Source: an uncultured Pelagibacteraceae bacterium | GTDB lineage: Bacteria > Pseudomonadota > Alphaproteobacteria > Pelagibacterales > Pelagibacteraceae | Assembly: GCA_902633185.1 (NCBI GenBank) | Contig: CACPFN010000003.1 | Coordinates: forward strand, 50,385 to 114,384 | Length of the DNA: 64,000 nucleotides | Reading direction: 5' to 3' | Shown: one piece after another, positions 42,806 to 51,897 of the stretch | How positions within the stretch are numbered: position 1 is the first letter of the stretch | Layout of the letters: the number at the start of each line of letters is the position of its first letter | The notes under the pieces: generated by a model | The model's input: only the letters and a program-made list of their open reading frames with translations | Told to the model about the DNA's origin: nothing | The model's database searches: none | Translations under genes and position numbers: made by a program

Positions 42806-43681
42806 TTATTTTTTCTTTTTTAATCTAGCTATTAAGCTAGAGCTATCCCAACGGTTTCCACCCATTTTTTGAACTTCTGCATAATAACCATCAACAATTT
42901 CAGTTACTGGTACAGGTGAACCATTTCTTTTTGCTTCTTCAATACAAATTTTTAAATCTTTTCTCATCCAATCTACAGCAAATCCATAATCAAATTTATC
43001 AGCCACCATAGTTTTATATCTATTTTCCATTTGCCAAGATTGAGCTGCACCTTTTGAAATAGTTTCCATAACTTTATCCATATCTAAACCTGCATTAATT
43101 CCAAAATTTACTGCTTCTGATAATCCTTGAACCAAACCACCAATACACATTTGATTAACCATTTTAGTTAGTTGTCCACTGCCTGATGGTCCGATTAAAG
43201 TTACTTTTTTACTATAACAATCAATTATTGGCTCTGCTTTTTTAAAATCATTTTCATCTCCACCAACCATGACAGTTAATATTCCACCTTCAGCACCTGA
43301 TTGTCCTCCAGATATAGGAGCATCTAAAAAACCAAATCCTTTATCTTTTGCAGCTTTATAAAGTTCTCTAGAAATTTCAGCAGACACTGTTGAATTATCT
43401 ATATATACGCATCCTTCTTTGGCATTGTGAAATAATCCATGTTCTCCTAATGAAACTTGTCTTAAATCATCGTCATTCCCAACACAGGTAAAAATAAAAT
43501 CAGCATCTTTCGCAGCTTCAGATGGTGTATCAGCCATATTACCTTTGTATTCACCAATCCATTTTTCTGCTTTTGATTTTGTTCTGTTAAAAACAGTTAC
43601 ATTATGTCCTGCTTTTGATATATATCCTGCCATTGGATAACCCATTACACCAAGACCTATGAAAGCAACTTTAGAAGTCAT
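42806..43681 (-). CDS. NAD(P)-dependent beta-hydroxyacid dehydrogenase (3-hydroxyisobutyrate / tartronate semialdehyde reductase family)
   Basis: A 291-residue beta-hydroxyacid dehydrogenase. N-terminal GLGVMGYPMAGYISKAGH is the Rossmann fingerprint. The substrate motif is DAPISGGQSGAEGG, and the catalytic lysine lies in GQLTKMVNQ. Family members act on 3-hydroxyisobutyrate, tartronate semialdehyde or glyoxylate; the substrate is unassigned. Its start codon is only 8 bp from that of the divergent MFS transporter. Confidence 0.9.
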   Translation of the reverse strand: MTSKVAFIGLGVMGYPMAGYISKAGHNVTVFNRTKSKAEKWIGEYKGNMADTPSEAAKDADFIFTCVGNDDDLRQVSLGEHGLFHNAKEGCVYIDNSTVSAEISRELYKAAKDKGFGFLDAPISGGQSGAEGGILTVMVGGDENDFKKAEPIIDCYSKKVTLIGPSGSGQLTKMVNQMCIGGLVQGLSEAVNFGINAGLDMDKVMETISKGAAQSWQMENRYKTMVADKFDYGFAVDWMRKDLKICIEEAKRNGSPVPVTEIVDGYYAEVQKMGGNRWDSSSLIARLKKKK

Positions 43682-43689
43682 ATTTTTTT

Positions 43690-44898
43690 ATGTTTAAAAA
43701 TTTAAGTTTAAAAGTAATTGTATTTGGATTTATATTTACATTTTTTTCAAGCTTTGGACAGAGTTTTTTTCTTGGAATATTCAATACAAGCATTAGAGAG
43801 ACACTCTCTATAACTCATGGACAATTTGGCTCAATATATGCATCTGCAACATTGTGCAGTAGTTTATTACTTATTTGGGTTGGAAAGAAAATTGATGATA
43901 TAAATATTTTCCGATTTGCAATCTATGTAACATTACTTTTATCGTTTTCTTGTTTTTTCTTTTCAAAAATTTCATCAATAGTTTTTTTATTCATTGCAAT
44001 TTTCTTAATGAGATTTTCAGGTCAAGGAATGATGTCACATACTGCAACAACTACAGTTTCAAGATATTTCACAAAATCAAGGGGTAGGGCATTAAGTATT
44101 TGCTGGTTTGGTTTATCTAGTGCTGAATTTATTTTACCTGTTTTAATGGTGTTTTTGTTGTCATTAACAACCTGGCAAAATATTTGGACTGTAATTGCTG
44201 TTTTAATTTTAATATTTCTACCATTTGCATCATTCTTTTTAGTTCGAACTGTCAAACTTGATACAAGAGAAAGCACAGGAGGTGAGGAATTTAAAGAGGA
44301 AAATATTAAGCAATGGAAAAGAATTGAAGTAATAAAAGATTATAAATTTTATATAGTAAGTATGAATATGCTGGCCATGCCTTGGATTGCAACTGGTGTA
44401 TTTGTTTATCAGTCATTTATAACCGAGTCAAAAAACTGGGGACCATTTGTAATTGCTCAGTCATTTATGTCATATTCAGTATTTTCAGTAATTACACTTT
44501 TAATATCTGGTTTCTTAATTGATAAATTCACAAGTCGAAAACTTTTAATTTTTATGAATATTCCTTTATTTCTGTCGACTTTTGTAATTATTTATTTTGA
44601 TGCACAATTTACTGCATTTATATTTTTAGGTTTAATTGGAATATCAAATGGTTTGGCAAACGTTTTGGGATCTTCCACTTGGGCTGAGGTTTATGGTGTA
44701 AAGCATATTGGATCTATTAAAGCTTTAACTACTGCTCTTATGGTTTTTTCAACAGCTTTCGGAACTGCTCTTTTTGGTATTTTAATTGATATCGGATTTT
44801 CAATTGAGAAAATTGCTATAATATCTGCACTTTATATACTTATTTCTTTTATTCTTCTTTTTTTAGTTAGAAAAAAATTAAACCCAATTTTAGTATAA
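43690..44898 (+). CDS. MFS transporter
   Basis: A 402-residue major facilitator with about twelve membrane helices in two sets of six joined by a charged cytoplasmic loop (about 190-215, ESTGGEEFKEENIKQWKR). The loop after helix 2 has GKKIDDINIF, a degenerate MFS signature, and helix 4 begins MRFSGQGMMSHTATTT, as in oxalate/formate-type MFS (OFA-like). Substrate unknown. The only usable start is the ATG at 43690, 8 bp from the divergent start. Confidence 0.88.
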   Translation: MFKNLSLKVIVFGFIFTFFSSFGQSFFLGIFNTSIRETLSITHGQFGSIYASATLCSSLLLIWVGKKIDDINIFRFAIYVTLLLSFSCFFFSKISSIVFLFIAIFLMRFSGQGMMSHTATTTVSRYFTKSRGRALSICWFGLSSAEFILPVLMVFLLSLTTWQNIWTVIAVLILIFLPFASFFLVRTVKLDTRESTGGEEFKEENIKQWKRIEVIKDYKFYIVSMNMLAMPWIATGVFVYQSFITESKNWGPFVIAQSFMSYSVFSVITLLISGFLIDKFTSRKLLIFMNIPLFLSTFVIIYFDAQFTAFIFLGLIGISNGLANVLGSSTWAEVYGVKHIGSIKALTTALMVFSTAFGTALFGILIDIGFSIEKIAIISALYILISFILLFLVRKKLNPILV

Positions 44899-44903
44899 AA
44901 CAC

Positions 44904-44932
44904 TTGATTTTGTTGATCTTGGAGTATATTTA
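44904..44932 (+). promoter_or_regulatory. Candidate rpoZ promoter
   Basis: TTGATT (44904-44909), 17-bp spacer, TATTTA (44927-44932). Expected initiation at about 44939-44940 coincides with the rpoZ ATG at 44940, so a leaderless mRNA is possible. Confidence 0.35.
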
Positions 44933-44939
44933 ATCGCCC

Positions 44940-45467
44940 ATGGCAAGAGTTACCGTTGAAGACTGCATAGATAAAGTAGATAGCCCTTATGAATTAGTTT
45001 TGGTTGCTAAAGAAAGAGCTACACAACTTAATTCAGGAATTGAACCTACATTAGATAGAGATAACGATAAGCACACAGTTATTGCATTAAGAGAGATAGC
45101 TGAAGAAACAATTAAAGTTCCAGATTTAACTGAAGCTGCAGTTTACAAACTTAGAAAACATGTAGAACAAATTGATGATACTGCTGAAGAAGATGAAGAT
45201 ATTGGTGATGATTTTGAAAATCAATACAAAGGTGAAATCTCAAAAAGTGGTGTACCAATTCTTCCTTCAAAAAGAGCTAGAAAAATCCCTGAAAAAATTC
45301 AAGTTTCAAAAGAAGATCTTGCTGAACTATCACCCTCAGCACAACCCGATGTTAATGTAGAAGCTCCAAGTGAAGCTGAAGAAAGTGATGACGTTTCATT
45401 AGATCAAGTTTCTGAAGCAGAAGAGCAAGTTGCAGATAACGCGAGCGACGAAGAAAATAATTCTTAA
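44940..45467 (+). CDS. rpoZ: DNA-directed RNA polymerase omega subunit
   Basis: Omega subunit, which assists assembly of RNA polymerase. Conserved N-terminus is [23 protein letters not shown] with a following NRFELV-like pairing and [16 protein letters not shown]. The 175 residues exceed typical alphaproteobacterial omega (about 100-130); the excess is a C-terminal acidic tail (roughly 140-175, rich in Glu, Asp and Ser). The stop touches the convergent CoA-transferase stop. No spoT/rel gene, a frequent neighbour elsewhere, is adjacent. Confidence 0.94.
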   Translation: MARVTVEDCIDKVDSPYELVLVAKERATQLNSGIEPTLDRDNDKHTVIALREIAEETIKVPDLTEAAVYKLRKHVEQIDDTAEEDEDIGDDFENQYKGEISKSGVPILPSKRARKIPEKIQVSKEDLAELSPSAQPDVNVEAPSEAEESDDVSLDQVSEAEEQVADNASDEENNS

Positions 45468-46610
45468 TTAGGAAAACTCTTTTAATATTTGTTCCCTGTG
45501 TTCATCTAGATCAGGAATATCCCCTCTAGTACTTTTATCTTCGTATGAAGACATTTTTATAGGATTGCCTGCTAATCTAAAATCACCAACTACTTTATGA
45601 TAAGCTTTAACAATCATGTTTCTTGCTTCGACTTGAGGATTTTCTACCGCTTCTTTAATATTAAATATCGGTCCACATGGTATTTTTAATTTTTCCATTT
45701 CACTTATCCATTCAGAAGTATTTTTTAAAGAAAGTTTATCTTCAAAAATTGATTTTAGTTCATTCATATTTTCACATCTTAGTGAATTGGTATTAAATCT
45801 TTTATCACTGACCATTTCAGGTATTCCTAATACTTCACAAAGTTTTTCATATAATTTATCGTTACCTGCAGCAATGATTATATAACTATCTTTTGTTTTA
45901 AATGCCTCAAAAGGAGCGATTGAAGGATGTCTAGATCCCATTGGTTTAGGAATTTCATTTTTAGATAAATATCTTGCAATTGCATTTTCTAAAATCGCAA
46001 TTTGGCAGTCTAACATTGAAACATCTATAAACATTCCCTTACCTGTTTTTTGTCTATCATACAAAGCTGCATTAATTCCAATTGCAGTAAAAAGGCCTGC
46101 TGTAATATCACCAATTGATGTTCCAACTCTTGTTGGTTCACTATTTGGATGACCTGTAACACTCATCAGTCCACCCATTCCTTGAACTACCATGTCATAA
46201 GCGGGTAATTCTTTTAAAGGGCCAGTCTGGCCGAAACCAGATGCAGATGCATATATTAATTTTGGATATTTTTTACTTACATCTTTCCAACCATATCCCC
46301 ATTTTTCTAATGTGCCTGGTTTAAAATTTTCTACTAAAATATCTGCTTTTGCTAAAATTTTATCAAAGATTTTTTTATCATCTTCATTTTTTAAATTAAG
46401 AGCAATACTTTCTTTTCCTCTGTTAAGTGACATAAAATATGCTGAATAGTCTTTTACAAAAGGTCCAAATTTTCTTGAATCGTCACCAATTTCCGGTGCT
46501 TCTACTTTAATTACACGTGCACCGAGATCAGATAAGATCATTGTGCAATATGGACCTACTAAAACCCTAGTAAGATCAACAACTAATAAATTTTTTAAAG
46601 GACCATCCAT
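45468..46610 (-). CDS. Class III CoA-transferase (CaiB/BaiF family)
   Basis: A 380-residue family III CoA-transferase. N-terminal PLKNLLVVDLTRVLVGPYCTMILSDLGARVIKVE (shown by DLTRVLVGPY and LGARVIKVE) is diagnostic. GFGQTGPLKELPAYDMVVQG and the catalytic aspartate in VSMLDCQIAI are present. It transfers CoA between carboxylic acids; the pair of acids is unknown. It is divergent from a TRAP transporter with malonyl-CoA decarboxylase, so a role in activating an imported acid such as malonate is a reasonable inference. Confidence 0.9.
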   Translation of the reverse strand: MDGPLKNLLVVDLTRVLVGPYCTMILSDLGARVIKVEAPEIGDDSRKFGPFVKDYSAYFMSLNRGKESIALNLKNEDDKKIFDKILAKADILVENFKPGTLEKWGYGWKDVSKKYPKLIYASASGFGQTGPLKELPAYDMVVQGMGGLMSVTGHPNSEPTRVGTSIGDITAGLFTAIGINAALYDRQKTGKGMFIDVSMLDCQIAILENAIARYLSKNEIPKPMGSRHPSIAPFEAFKTKDSYIIIAAGNDKLYEKLCEVLGIPEMVSDKRFNTNSLRCENMNELKSIFEDKLSLKNTSEWISEMEKLKIPCGPIFNIKEAVENPQVEARNMIVKAYHKVVGDFRLAGNPIKMSSYEDKSTRGDIPDLDEHREQILKEFS

Positions 46611-46633
46611 AATAAGTATGTCATTTCCTTATA

Positions 46634-46662
46634 TTGACTCTTACTCTCAAGTTCAATTTAAT
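46634..46662 (+). promoter_or_regulatory. Candidate promoter of the TRAP operon
   Basis: TTGACT (46634-46639), 17-bp spacer, TTTAAT (46657-46662), identical in hexamers and spacing to the promoter before TctC system 1. Shine-Dalgarno AAGGGG at 46681-46686 precedes the ATG at 46693. Confidence 0.55.
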
Positions 46663-46692
46663 ATCATCATTATAAATAAAAAGGGGAAAACT

Positions 46693-47703
46693 ATGTTAAG
46701 AAAAATAACATTATATTTGTCTTCAATAATGATAGCTTTTTCAATAGTAGGATCTGCATATGCAGTTACATTAAAAGCAAGTCACCAATGGCCAGGAACA
46801 CCAAGAGCTGATGGCTCTTTTGACCCACGTCATGAAATGGTACAAATTATTGCTGATGAAGTAAAAAAAGCAAACGTTGATTTAGAAATTAGAATTTATC
46901 CAGCTAAGTCACTTTATAAGCCAAAAGAACAGTGGAAACCTATGACTACAGGTCAATTAGATATTTCTGCTTTCCCATTAGCTTATGCATCAAAATTCCA
47001 TCCAGAGTTTGATGCTACATTGATGCCAGGAACTGTAAAAAATCATGAGCATGCATTAAGATTTAATAAAGGTCCAATGATGACTGAGATTAAAAAAATA
47101 ATCAGTGATGCTGGTGTTGTAGTACTATCTGATGCATGGTTAGGTGGTGGTTTCGCATCAAAAACTAAATGTATCAAAAATCCAAGTGATGCTAAAGGAC
47201 AAGTGATGAGAGCTGCAGGGAAAGCTTTCAACCAAATGTTAGAGGCTGCTGGCGCAGGTATTCAAAGTATGCCATCATCTGAAATTTACACTGGATTACA
47301 AACTGGTGTATTAACAGGTGCAAATACTAGTTCAGGAAGTTTTGTAAGTTACAAAATTTACGAACAAGTAAAATGTGCAACTCCTCCAGGGAAATTTGGT
47401 TTATGGTTTATGTATGAGCCAATTTTAATGTCTAAGAAAAGCTACAATGCTTTAAATTCTAGCCAACAAGTGGCTTTGATGAAAGCAGGAAAAGTTGCTG
47501 AGAAATATATGACAGCTCAAGTAGAAAACTTAGATAAAAAATTTGAGGAAGCATACAAAGCTGCAGGTGTTAAATTAGTGTATATGGATGCTGATGATCA
47601 TGCTGCATGGGTTGATATTGCAATAAAATCATCTCACAAAGCTTTTGCTGAAAAAGTTCCAGGTGGCGATAAGCTAATGGAAATGGCTTTAGCAGTTAAA
47701 TAA
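46693..47703 (+). CDS. dctP: TRAP transporter periplasmic binding protein (DctP family)
   Basis: A 336-residue secreted TRAP binding protein. Signal peptide is about 1-25 (ending SAYAVT), then LKASHQWPGTPRADGSFDPRH; the family arginine-containing ligand region is seen in KGQVMRAAGKAFNQML. ATG at 46693 opens the signal peptide and has AAGGGG upstream; the open frame extends to 46543 only through the divergent gene. Ligand is a carboxylate; malonate is suggested by the downstream malonyl-CoA decarboxylase (inference). A terminator-like hairpin follows. Confidence 0.93.
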   Translation: MLRKITLYLSSIMIAFSIVGSAYAVTLKASHQWPGTPRADGSFDPRHEMVQIIADEVKKANVDLEIRIYPAKSLYKPKEQWKPMTTGQLDISAFPLAYASKFHPEFDATLMPGTVKNHEHALRFNKGPMMTEIKKIISDAGVVVLSDAWLGGGFASKTKCIKNPSDAKGQVMRAAGKAFNQMLEAAGAGIQSMPSSEIYTGLQTGVLTGANTSSGSFVSYKIYEQVKCATPPGKFGLWFMYEPILMSKKSYNALNSSQQVALMKAGKVAEKYMTAQVENLDKKFEEAYKAAGVKLVYMDADDHAAWVDIAIKSSHKAFAEKVPGGDKLMEMALAVK

Positions 47704-47717
47704 AATAATATATAAAG

Positions 47718-47754
47718 AACCCCTATTTATTCTCTGTAAGTAGGGGTTTTTTTT
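47718..47754 (+). terminator. Terminator-like hairpin between dctP and dctQ
   Basis: AACCCCTATTTA (47718-47729) pairs with TAAGTAGGGGTT (47737-47748) with one U-G pair and a 7-nt loop, followed directly by T run 47749-47754. The dctQ ATG starts at 47755 with no spacing, so read-through and translation compete with termination. Confidence 0.8.
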
Positions 47755-48249
47755 ATGAAAGAAAAATACTTAAAATTCTGTGATTATGTTGCAAGAGCTT
47801 GTGGAGCTTTTGCTGTATTAGCTTTACTTTTATCAATTCTTGTTATTGTTGAATTAGTTTTTGAAAGATACTTTTTTCAAAGAGCAATAACATGGCAAAC
47901 TGAGCTTGTTACAATGCTTCTAGTTGCTTCAACATTTATTGGAAGTGCATATGTTTTAAGTGAAAAAGCTCATGTCAGCATGGAGTGGATTTACGATTTT
48001 TTATCAAAAAAAAATATATTAAGACTTAAAATTTTTACCTCATTAGTCAGTTTATTATTCTTCTTAATTTTATTCTATTTTGGTTTTTTAATGGTTGAGG
48101 AAGCGTTTACTAAAAATTACTCAACAGGAACGGTTTGGGATCCTCCATTGTGGGTTCCATATTCTTCAATGATGATAGGTGCTGCATTAATGATTTTACA
48201 ATATATAGCAGAAATTATTAAACTTACAGACGAAAAGGATACTAACTAA
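47755..48249 (+). CDS. dctQ: TRAP transporter small membrane subunit (DctQ family)
   Basis: A 164-residue membrane protein with four helices, standard for DctQ. The segments RAITWQTELVTMLLVASTFIGSAYVLSEKAHV (family core TWQTELVTMLLVASTFIGSA) and the later WVPYSSMMIGAALMILQYIAEII are recognisable. Its ATG directly follows the T tract of the preceding hairpin, leaving no room for a separate Shine-Dalgarno. Overlaps dctM by 1 bp. Confidence 0.9.
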   Translation: MKEKYLKFCDYVARACGAFAVLALLLSILVIVELVFERYFFQRAITWQTELVTMLLVASTFIGSAYVLSEKAHVSMEWIYDFLSKKNILRLKIFTSLVSLLFFLILFYFGFLMVEEAFTKNYSTGTVWDPPLWVPYSSMMIGAALMILQYIAEIIKLTDEKDTN

Positions 48250-49580
48250 TGGATCCATTAATAATTGCAATAATTGTTGCTGTTTTTACTTTGATAGTAT
48301 TATTTTCCGCAATACCAATTGCTTTTGGTTTAAGCTTTGTATCAATAGCTCTTTTAGTTGCTTTCGAAGGTTTTCAAATGCTAGATGTTTTTGCTGAAAC
48401 TTTCTATGCAGGCTTAAATTCATTTGTTCTTCTTTCAATACCAATGTTTATTTTAATGGGAATGGCAGTAGCAAATTCTCCAGCAGGAAAAGATTTATAT
48501 ACAGGATTGGATAGATGGCTATGGAGAGTACCTGGAGGACTAGTTATTTCTAATATAGGAGCTTGTTCAATTTTTGCTGCACTAAGTGGATCAAGTCCTG
48601 CAACCTGTGCTGCAATTGGCACTATGGGAATTCCTGAAATGAGAAAAAGAGGATACTCAGATCAAATTGCAACAGGAACCATAGCAGCAGGAGGAACTTT
48701 AGGAGTATTAATACCTCCAAGTATTGTTTTAATTGTTTATGGAATTGCAACTGGAACATCAATTGGAAGATTATTTTTAAGCGGATTGATACCTGGATTT
48801 ATGCTTGCAGGTATGTTCGCTATCTGGGCACTGATACACAGTTACTTTATTGATAAAGACTCAGCTAAAGCTTTAAAAAATAGAACACCTCCAACTTTCA
48901 AAGAAAAAATTGAAGTTCTACCAAGGATACTTCCTTTCTTAGCAATCATTGCTGGTGTCTTATATGTTTTATATGGTGGTGTTGCTACCCCATCTGAGGC
49001 TTCAGGTGTTGGAGCTTTTTTAGTTTTTGTCTTAATTGCTGTTGTTTACAAAATTTACCAACCAAAAAAAATATGGAATATTGTTAAAGTTTCAATGAAA
49101 GAAAGTGTGATGATAATGTTTATCATCGCAGCTTCATATCTTTTTGCATTTACATTATCTCAACTTTACGTAACTCAATCATTAGCTCAAAGCATGGTAG
49201 AGATGAGTTCTAATAAATGGGTAGTATTTATTTTAATAAATATATTTCTTTTGATTGCAGGTTTCTTTTTACCACCAGTTGCTGTTATTGTTATGACTTC
49301 AGCAATATTATTACCAGTTATAACTCAACTGGGATTTGATCCGTACTGGTTTGCAATTGTGTTTACAATTAATATGGAAATCGGCCTTATTACCCCACCT
49401 GTTGGATTAAACCTTTATATAATCAAAGGCATAACACCAGATGTTAGTTTGTCAGAAATTTTAAAGGGATCTATACCATTTATGATAATTATGGCTTTAG
49501 CTATACTTATTTTGTGTATTTTTCCTGAGATTGTAACTTGGCTACCTGACAAAATAATGGGTAAAAGTTTAGGTTTTTAA
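48249..49580 (+). CDS. dctM: TRAP transporter large membrane subunit (DctM family)
   Basis: A 443-residue permease with about twelve helices. Family motifs are NSFVLLSIPMFILMGMAV, LSGSSPATCAAIGTMGIPEM, GGTLGVLIPPSIVLIVYGIAT and, near the C-terminus, TINMEIGLITPPVGLNLY. It begins on the dctQ stop codon. Malonyl-CoA decarboxylase follows 15 bp later, suggesting the imported acid or its CoA ester is processed by that enzyme. Confidence 0.95.
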   Translation: MDPLIIAIIVAVFTLIVLFSAIPIAFGLSFVSIALLVAFEGFQMLDVFAETFYAGLNSFVLLSIPMFILMGMAVANSPAGKDLYTGLDRWLWRVPGGLVISNIGACSIFAALSGSSPATCAAIGTMGIPEMRKRGYSDQIATGTIAAGGTLGVLIPPSIVLIVYGIATGTSIGRLFLSGLIPGFMLAGMFAIWALIHSYFIDKDSAKALKNRTPPTFKEKIEVLPRILPFLAIIAGVLYVLYGGVATPSEASGVGAFLVFVLIAVVYKIYQPKKIWNIVKVSMKESVMIMFIIAASYLFAFTLSQLYVTQSLAQSMVEMSSNKWVVFILINIFLLIAGFFLPPVAVIVMTSAILLPVITQLGFDPYWFAIVFTINMEIGLITPPVGLNLYIIKGITPDVSLSEILKGSIPFMIIMALAILILCIFPEIVTWLPDKIMGKSLGF

Positions 49581-49595
49581 TATATAAAAAACACC

Positions 49596-50903
49596 ATGTT
49601 AAATATAAAAAGAATATTTGAGACAATTGCTGATGCTGGTCAAAAAATTTTAGAGAAAAAATCATTAAAAAAATTCTCTAAAAAAAGAGATTTGATCGAG
49701 CTATGTGATGATCTTTTATCATCTAAAGGAGCAGCATTTGGAATTACATTAGCAAGGGATATTCTCTTTAGATATCATAACTTATCTCATGAAGATAAAT
49801 TAAAATTCTTACTTAAAGTAAATGAAAAATATAAACCTGATACAGCAAATATTGACAATGCCATTAAAGATTATACAGAAAATAAAAATAGTAGATCAAT
49901 TTTAAATTTATCAAGAATTACATCAGGAATTAGAAAAGAATTGTTTATAAGATTAAACATGGCTCCTAATGGAACAGCTGAGATTGTTTCTTTAAGAGAA
50001 GATCTACAAATGTTTTTATTAAAAAATCCTGAATTAAAAGAATTAGATTATGATTTGATTGATATTTTTAAAAATTGGTTCAATCCTGGATTTTTAAAAT
50101 TAAGAAAAATAACTTGGGATACTAAAGCTGCAATATTAGAAAAATTATTAAAATACGAAAAAGTTCATTCAATGAAAGATATGAATGAATTGAAAATTAG
50201 ATTAGGAGAAAACAGAAGATTTTTTGCATATTTTCATCCAGCATTAGAAGATGAGCCAATAATTTTCGTTGAGATTGCACTAACAAAAGGTTTAGCTAAA
50301 TCGATACAAGAATTGACAAGACCCAATGATGGAAAAAAAGAAAATTATGATACAGCTACTTTTTATTCAATTAGCAACTGTCAAGAAGGACTGTCAAGAG
50401 TTACACTCGGGAATTTCTTAATCAAAAGAGTAGTATACGAGTTACAAGAAGAGTTACCTGATGTAAAAAATTTTGGAACCCTATCACCAATGCAAGGTTT
50501 TGCTGATTGGGTAAAATCATCAGATAATAAGAAAATAAGTGAGATAGTTCAAAAAGATAATTTTGTTAAAGTTGAGTTTTTAAAATCTTTAGATCTTAAA
50601 ATTGGAGATAGAAAATTTATAGATAATAAAGATTTACTAACAAAACTTGCTTTAAATTATCTTGCTGTTCAAAAAAATGATCTAGGTTTTCCCATTAATG
50701 ATGTGTGTAGGTTTCACTTAAAAAATGGTGCTGAAATTGATGACATTGTAGTTAATGCTAACGTTTCTGATGTAGGATTTAAAAGGTCATTTGGAATAAT
50801 GGTTAATTACAAATATGAACTTGGGAAAATTGAGCAAAATCATCAAGAGTATGTAAACGAAAAAAAAATTAATATATCAAGCAAACTCAAAAAATATGTC
50901 TAG
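49596..50903 (+). CDS. Malonyl-CoA decarboxylase
   Basis: A 435-residue enzyme converting malonyl-CoA to acetyl-CoA and CO2. The helical N-terminal domain (about 1-130) precedes a GNAT-like catalytic domain. Recognisable segments are FNPGFLKLRKITWDTKAAIL, RRFFAYFHPALEDEPIIFVE, FGTLSPMQGFADW with the presumed catalytic serine, and DVCRFHLKNGAEI with the catalytic histidine. Cytosolic. Located right after a TRAP operon and sharing the strand with dusA, with which it overlaps 8 bp. No malonyl-CoA synthetase (MatB) is visible in the window. Confidence 0.93.
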   Translation: MLNIKRIFETIADAGQKILEKKSLKKFSKKRDLIELCDDLLSSKGAAFGITLARDILFRYHNLSHEDKLKFLLKVNEKYKPDTANIDNAIKDYTENKNSRSILNLSRITSGIRKELFIRLNMAPNGTAEIVSLREDLQMFLLKNPELKELDYDLIDIFKNWFNPGFLKLRKITWDTKAAILEKLLKYEKVHSMKDMNELKIRLGENRRFFAYFHPALEDEPIIFVEIALTKGLAKSIQELTRPNDGKKENYDTATFYSISNCQEGLSRVTLGNFLIKRVVYELQEELPDVKNFGTLSPMQGFADWVKSSDNKKISEIVQKDNFVKVEFLKSLDLKIGDRKFIDNKDLLTKLALNYLAVQKNDLGFPINDVCRFHLKNGAEIDDIVVNANVSDVGFKRSFGIMVNYKYELGKIEQNHQEYVNEKKINISSKLKKYV

Positions 50904-51897
50904 ATTAAATAGAACTGTTTCTGTTGCCCCAATGATGGACTGCACAGACAAACATGAAAGATTTTTCTTAAGACTAATTAGTAAAAACGTTCTTCTCTAT
51001 ACTGAAATGATTGTCTCAGAAGCTATTGATAGAGGAGATAAAAAGAAACTATTAGAATTTGATATGAGAGAAAAACCTGTTGCTTTGCAACTTGGTGGTT
51101 CTTCTCCAAAACTATTAGGAAATGCAGCATATTTAGGTGAAGAATTTGGTTATGATGAAATAAATTTAAATTTAGGTTGTCCAAGTAAAAAAGTTCAGAA
51201 AAATAGATTTGGGGCTTGTTTAATTCAAGAACCTAATCTTGTTGCTGATTGTCTAAGTGAAATGATTTCAAAAACATCACTTCCTGTAACAGTTAAAACT
51301 AGAATTGGATATGACAATGTTGATCAATACGAAAATTTATATAATTTTGTGAATATTTTAAAAGAAACAGGTGTTAAAACTTTTATAATCCATGCCAGAA
51401 AAGCAATGTTAGGAAAATTTACGCCTAAACAAAATTTAAACATTCCGCCTTTGAAATATGAATATGTAAATAGATTAAAAAAAGATTTTAAATATTTAGA
51501 AATAATAATTAATGGAGGCATAACGTCTACTGATCAAATCAAAGAACATTTAGATAATGTAGATGGTGTTATGATTGGAAGATCTATTTATCATTCTCCT
51601 TACATGTTAGCAGATATTGAAAATAAAATTTTTAACAATAGTGAAGTTTTGACAAGACAAGAAGTTGTTGAGAAACTAATTGAGTATGTAAAAGAAGAAA
51701 TTAAAAAAGGTACAAGATTAAATCAAATCATGAGACATACTCTTGGTTTATTTCATGGCCAAACTGGTTCAAGTTTTTGGAAAAGATATTTAAGTGAAAA
51801 TATGTGTGTAAGAGATGCCGATGTTAAGAAAATTGATCACATAATGGATAAAGTAAAATTTAATCCACAAAGTATATCGGCAGGTCAAATTGAATAA
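50896..51897 (+). CDS. dusA: tRNA-dihydrouridine synthase A
   Basis: A 333-residue FMN enzyme that reduces uridines in the tRNA D-loop. N-terminal VAPMMDCTDKHERFFLRLIS is the DusA-specific start, the catalytic cysteine is in LNLGCPSKKVQ, and the tRNA-binding VTVKTRIGYDNVDQYENL and NGGITSTDQIKEHLDNVDGVMIGRS-type FMN loop (segments NGGITS and VMIGRS) follow. Overlaps malonyl-CoA decarboxylase and TauE by 8 bp each, which is packing rather than functional linkage. Confidence 0.95.
   Translation: MSRLNRTVSVAPMMDCTDKHERFFLRLISKNVLLYTEMIVSEAIDRGDKKKLLEFDMREKPVALQLGGSSPKLLGNAAYLGEEFGYDEINLNLGCPSKKVQKNRFGACLIQEPNLVADCLSEMISKTSLPVTVKTRIGYDNVDQYENLYNFVNILKETGVKTFIIHARKAMLGKFTPKQNLNIPPLKYEYVNRLKKDFKYLEIIINGGITSTDQIKEHLDNVDGVMIGRSIYHSPYMLADIENKIFNNSEVLTRQEVVEKLIEYVKEEIKKGTRLNQIMRHTLGLFHGQTGSSFWKRYLSENMCVRDADVKKIDHIMDKVKFNPQSISAGQIE

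Noticed and set aside
46543..46692. Earlier start for DctP
   Set aside because: The extra 50 residues run through the divergent CoA-transferase start and the promoter; the signal peptide begins at 46693.
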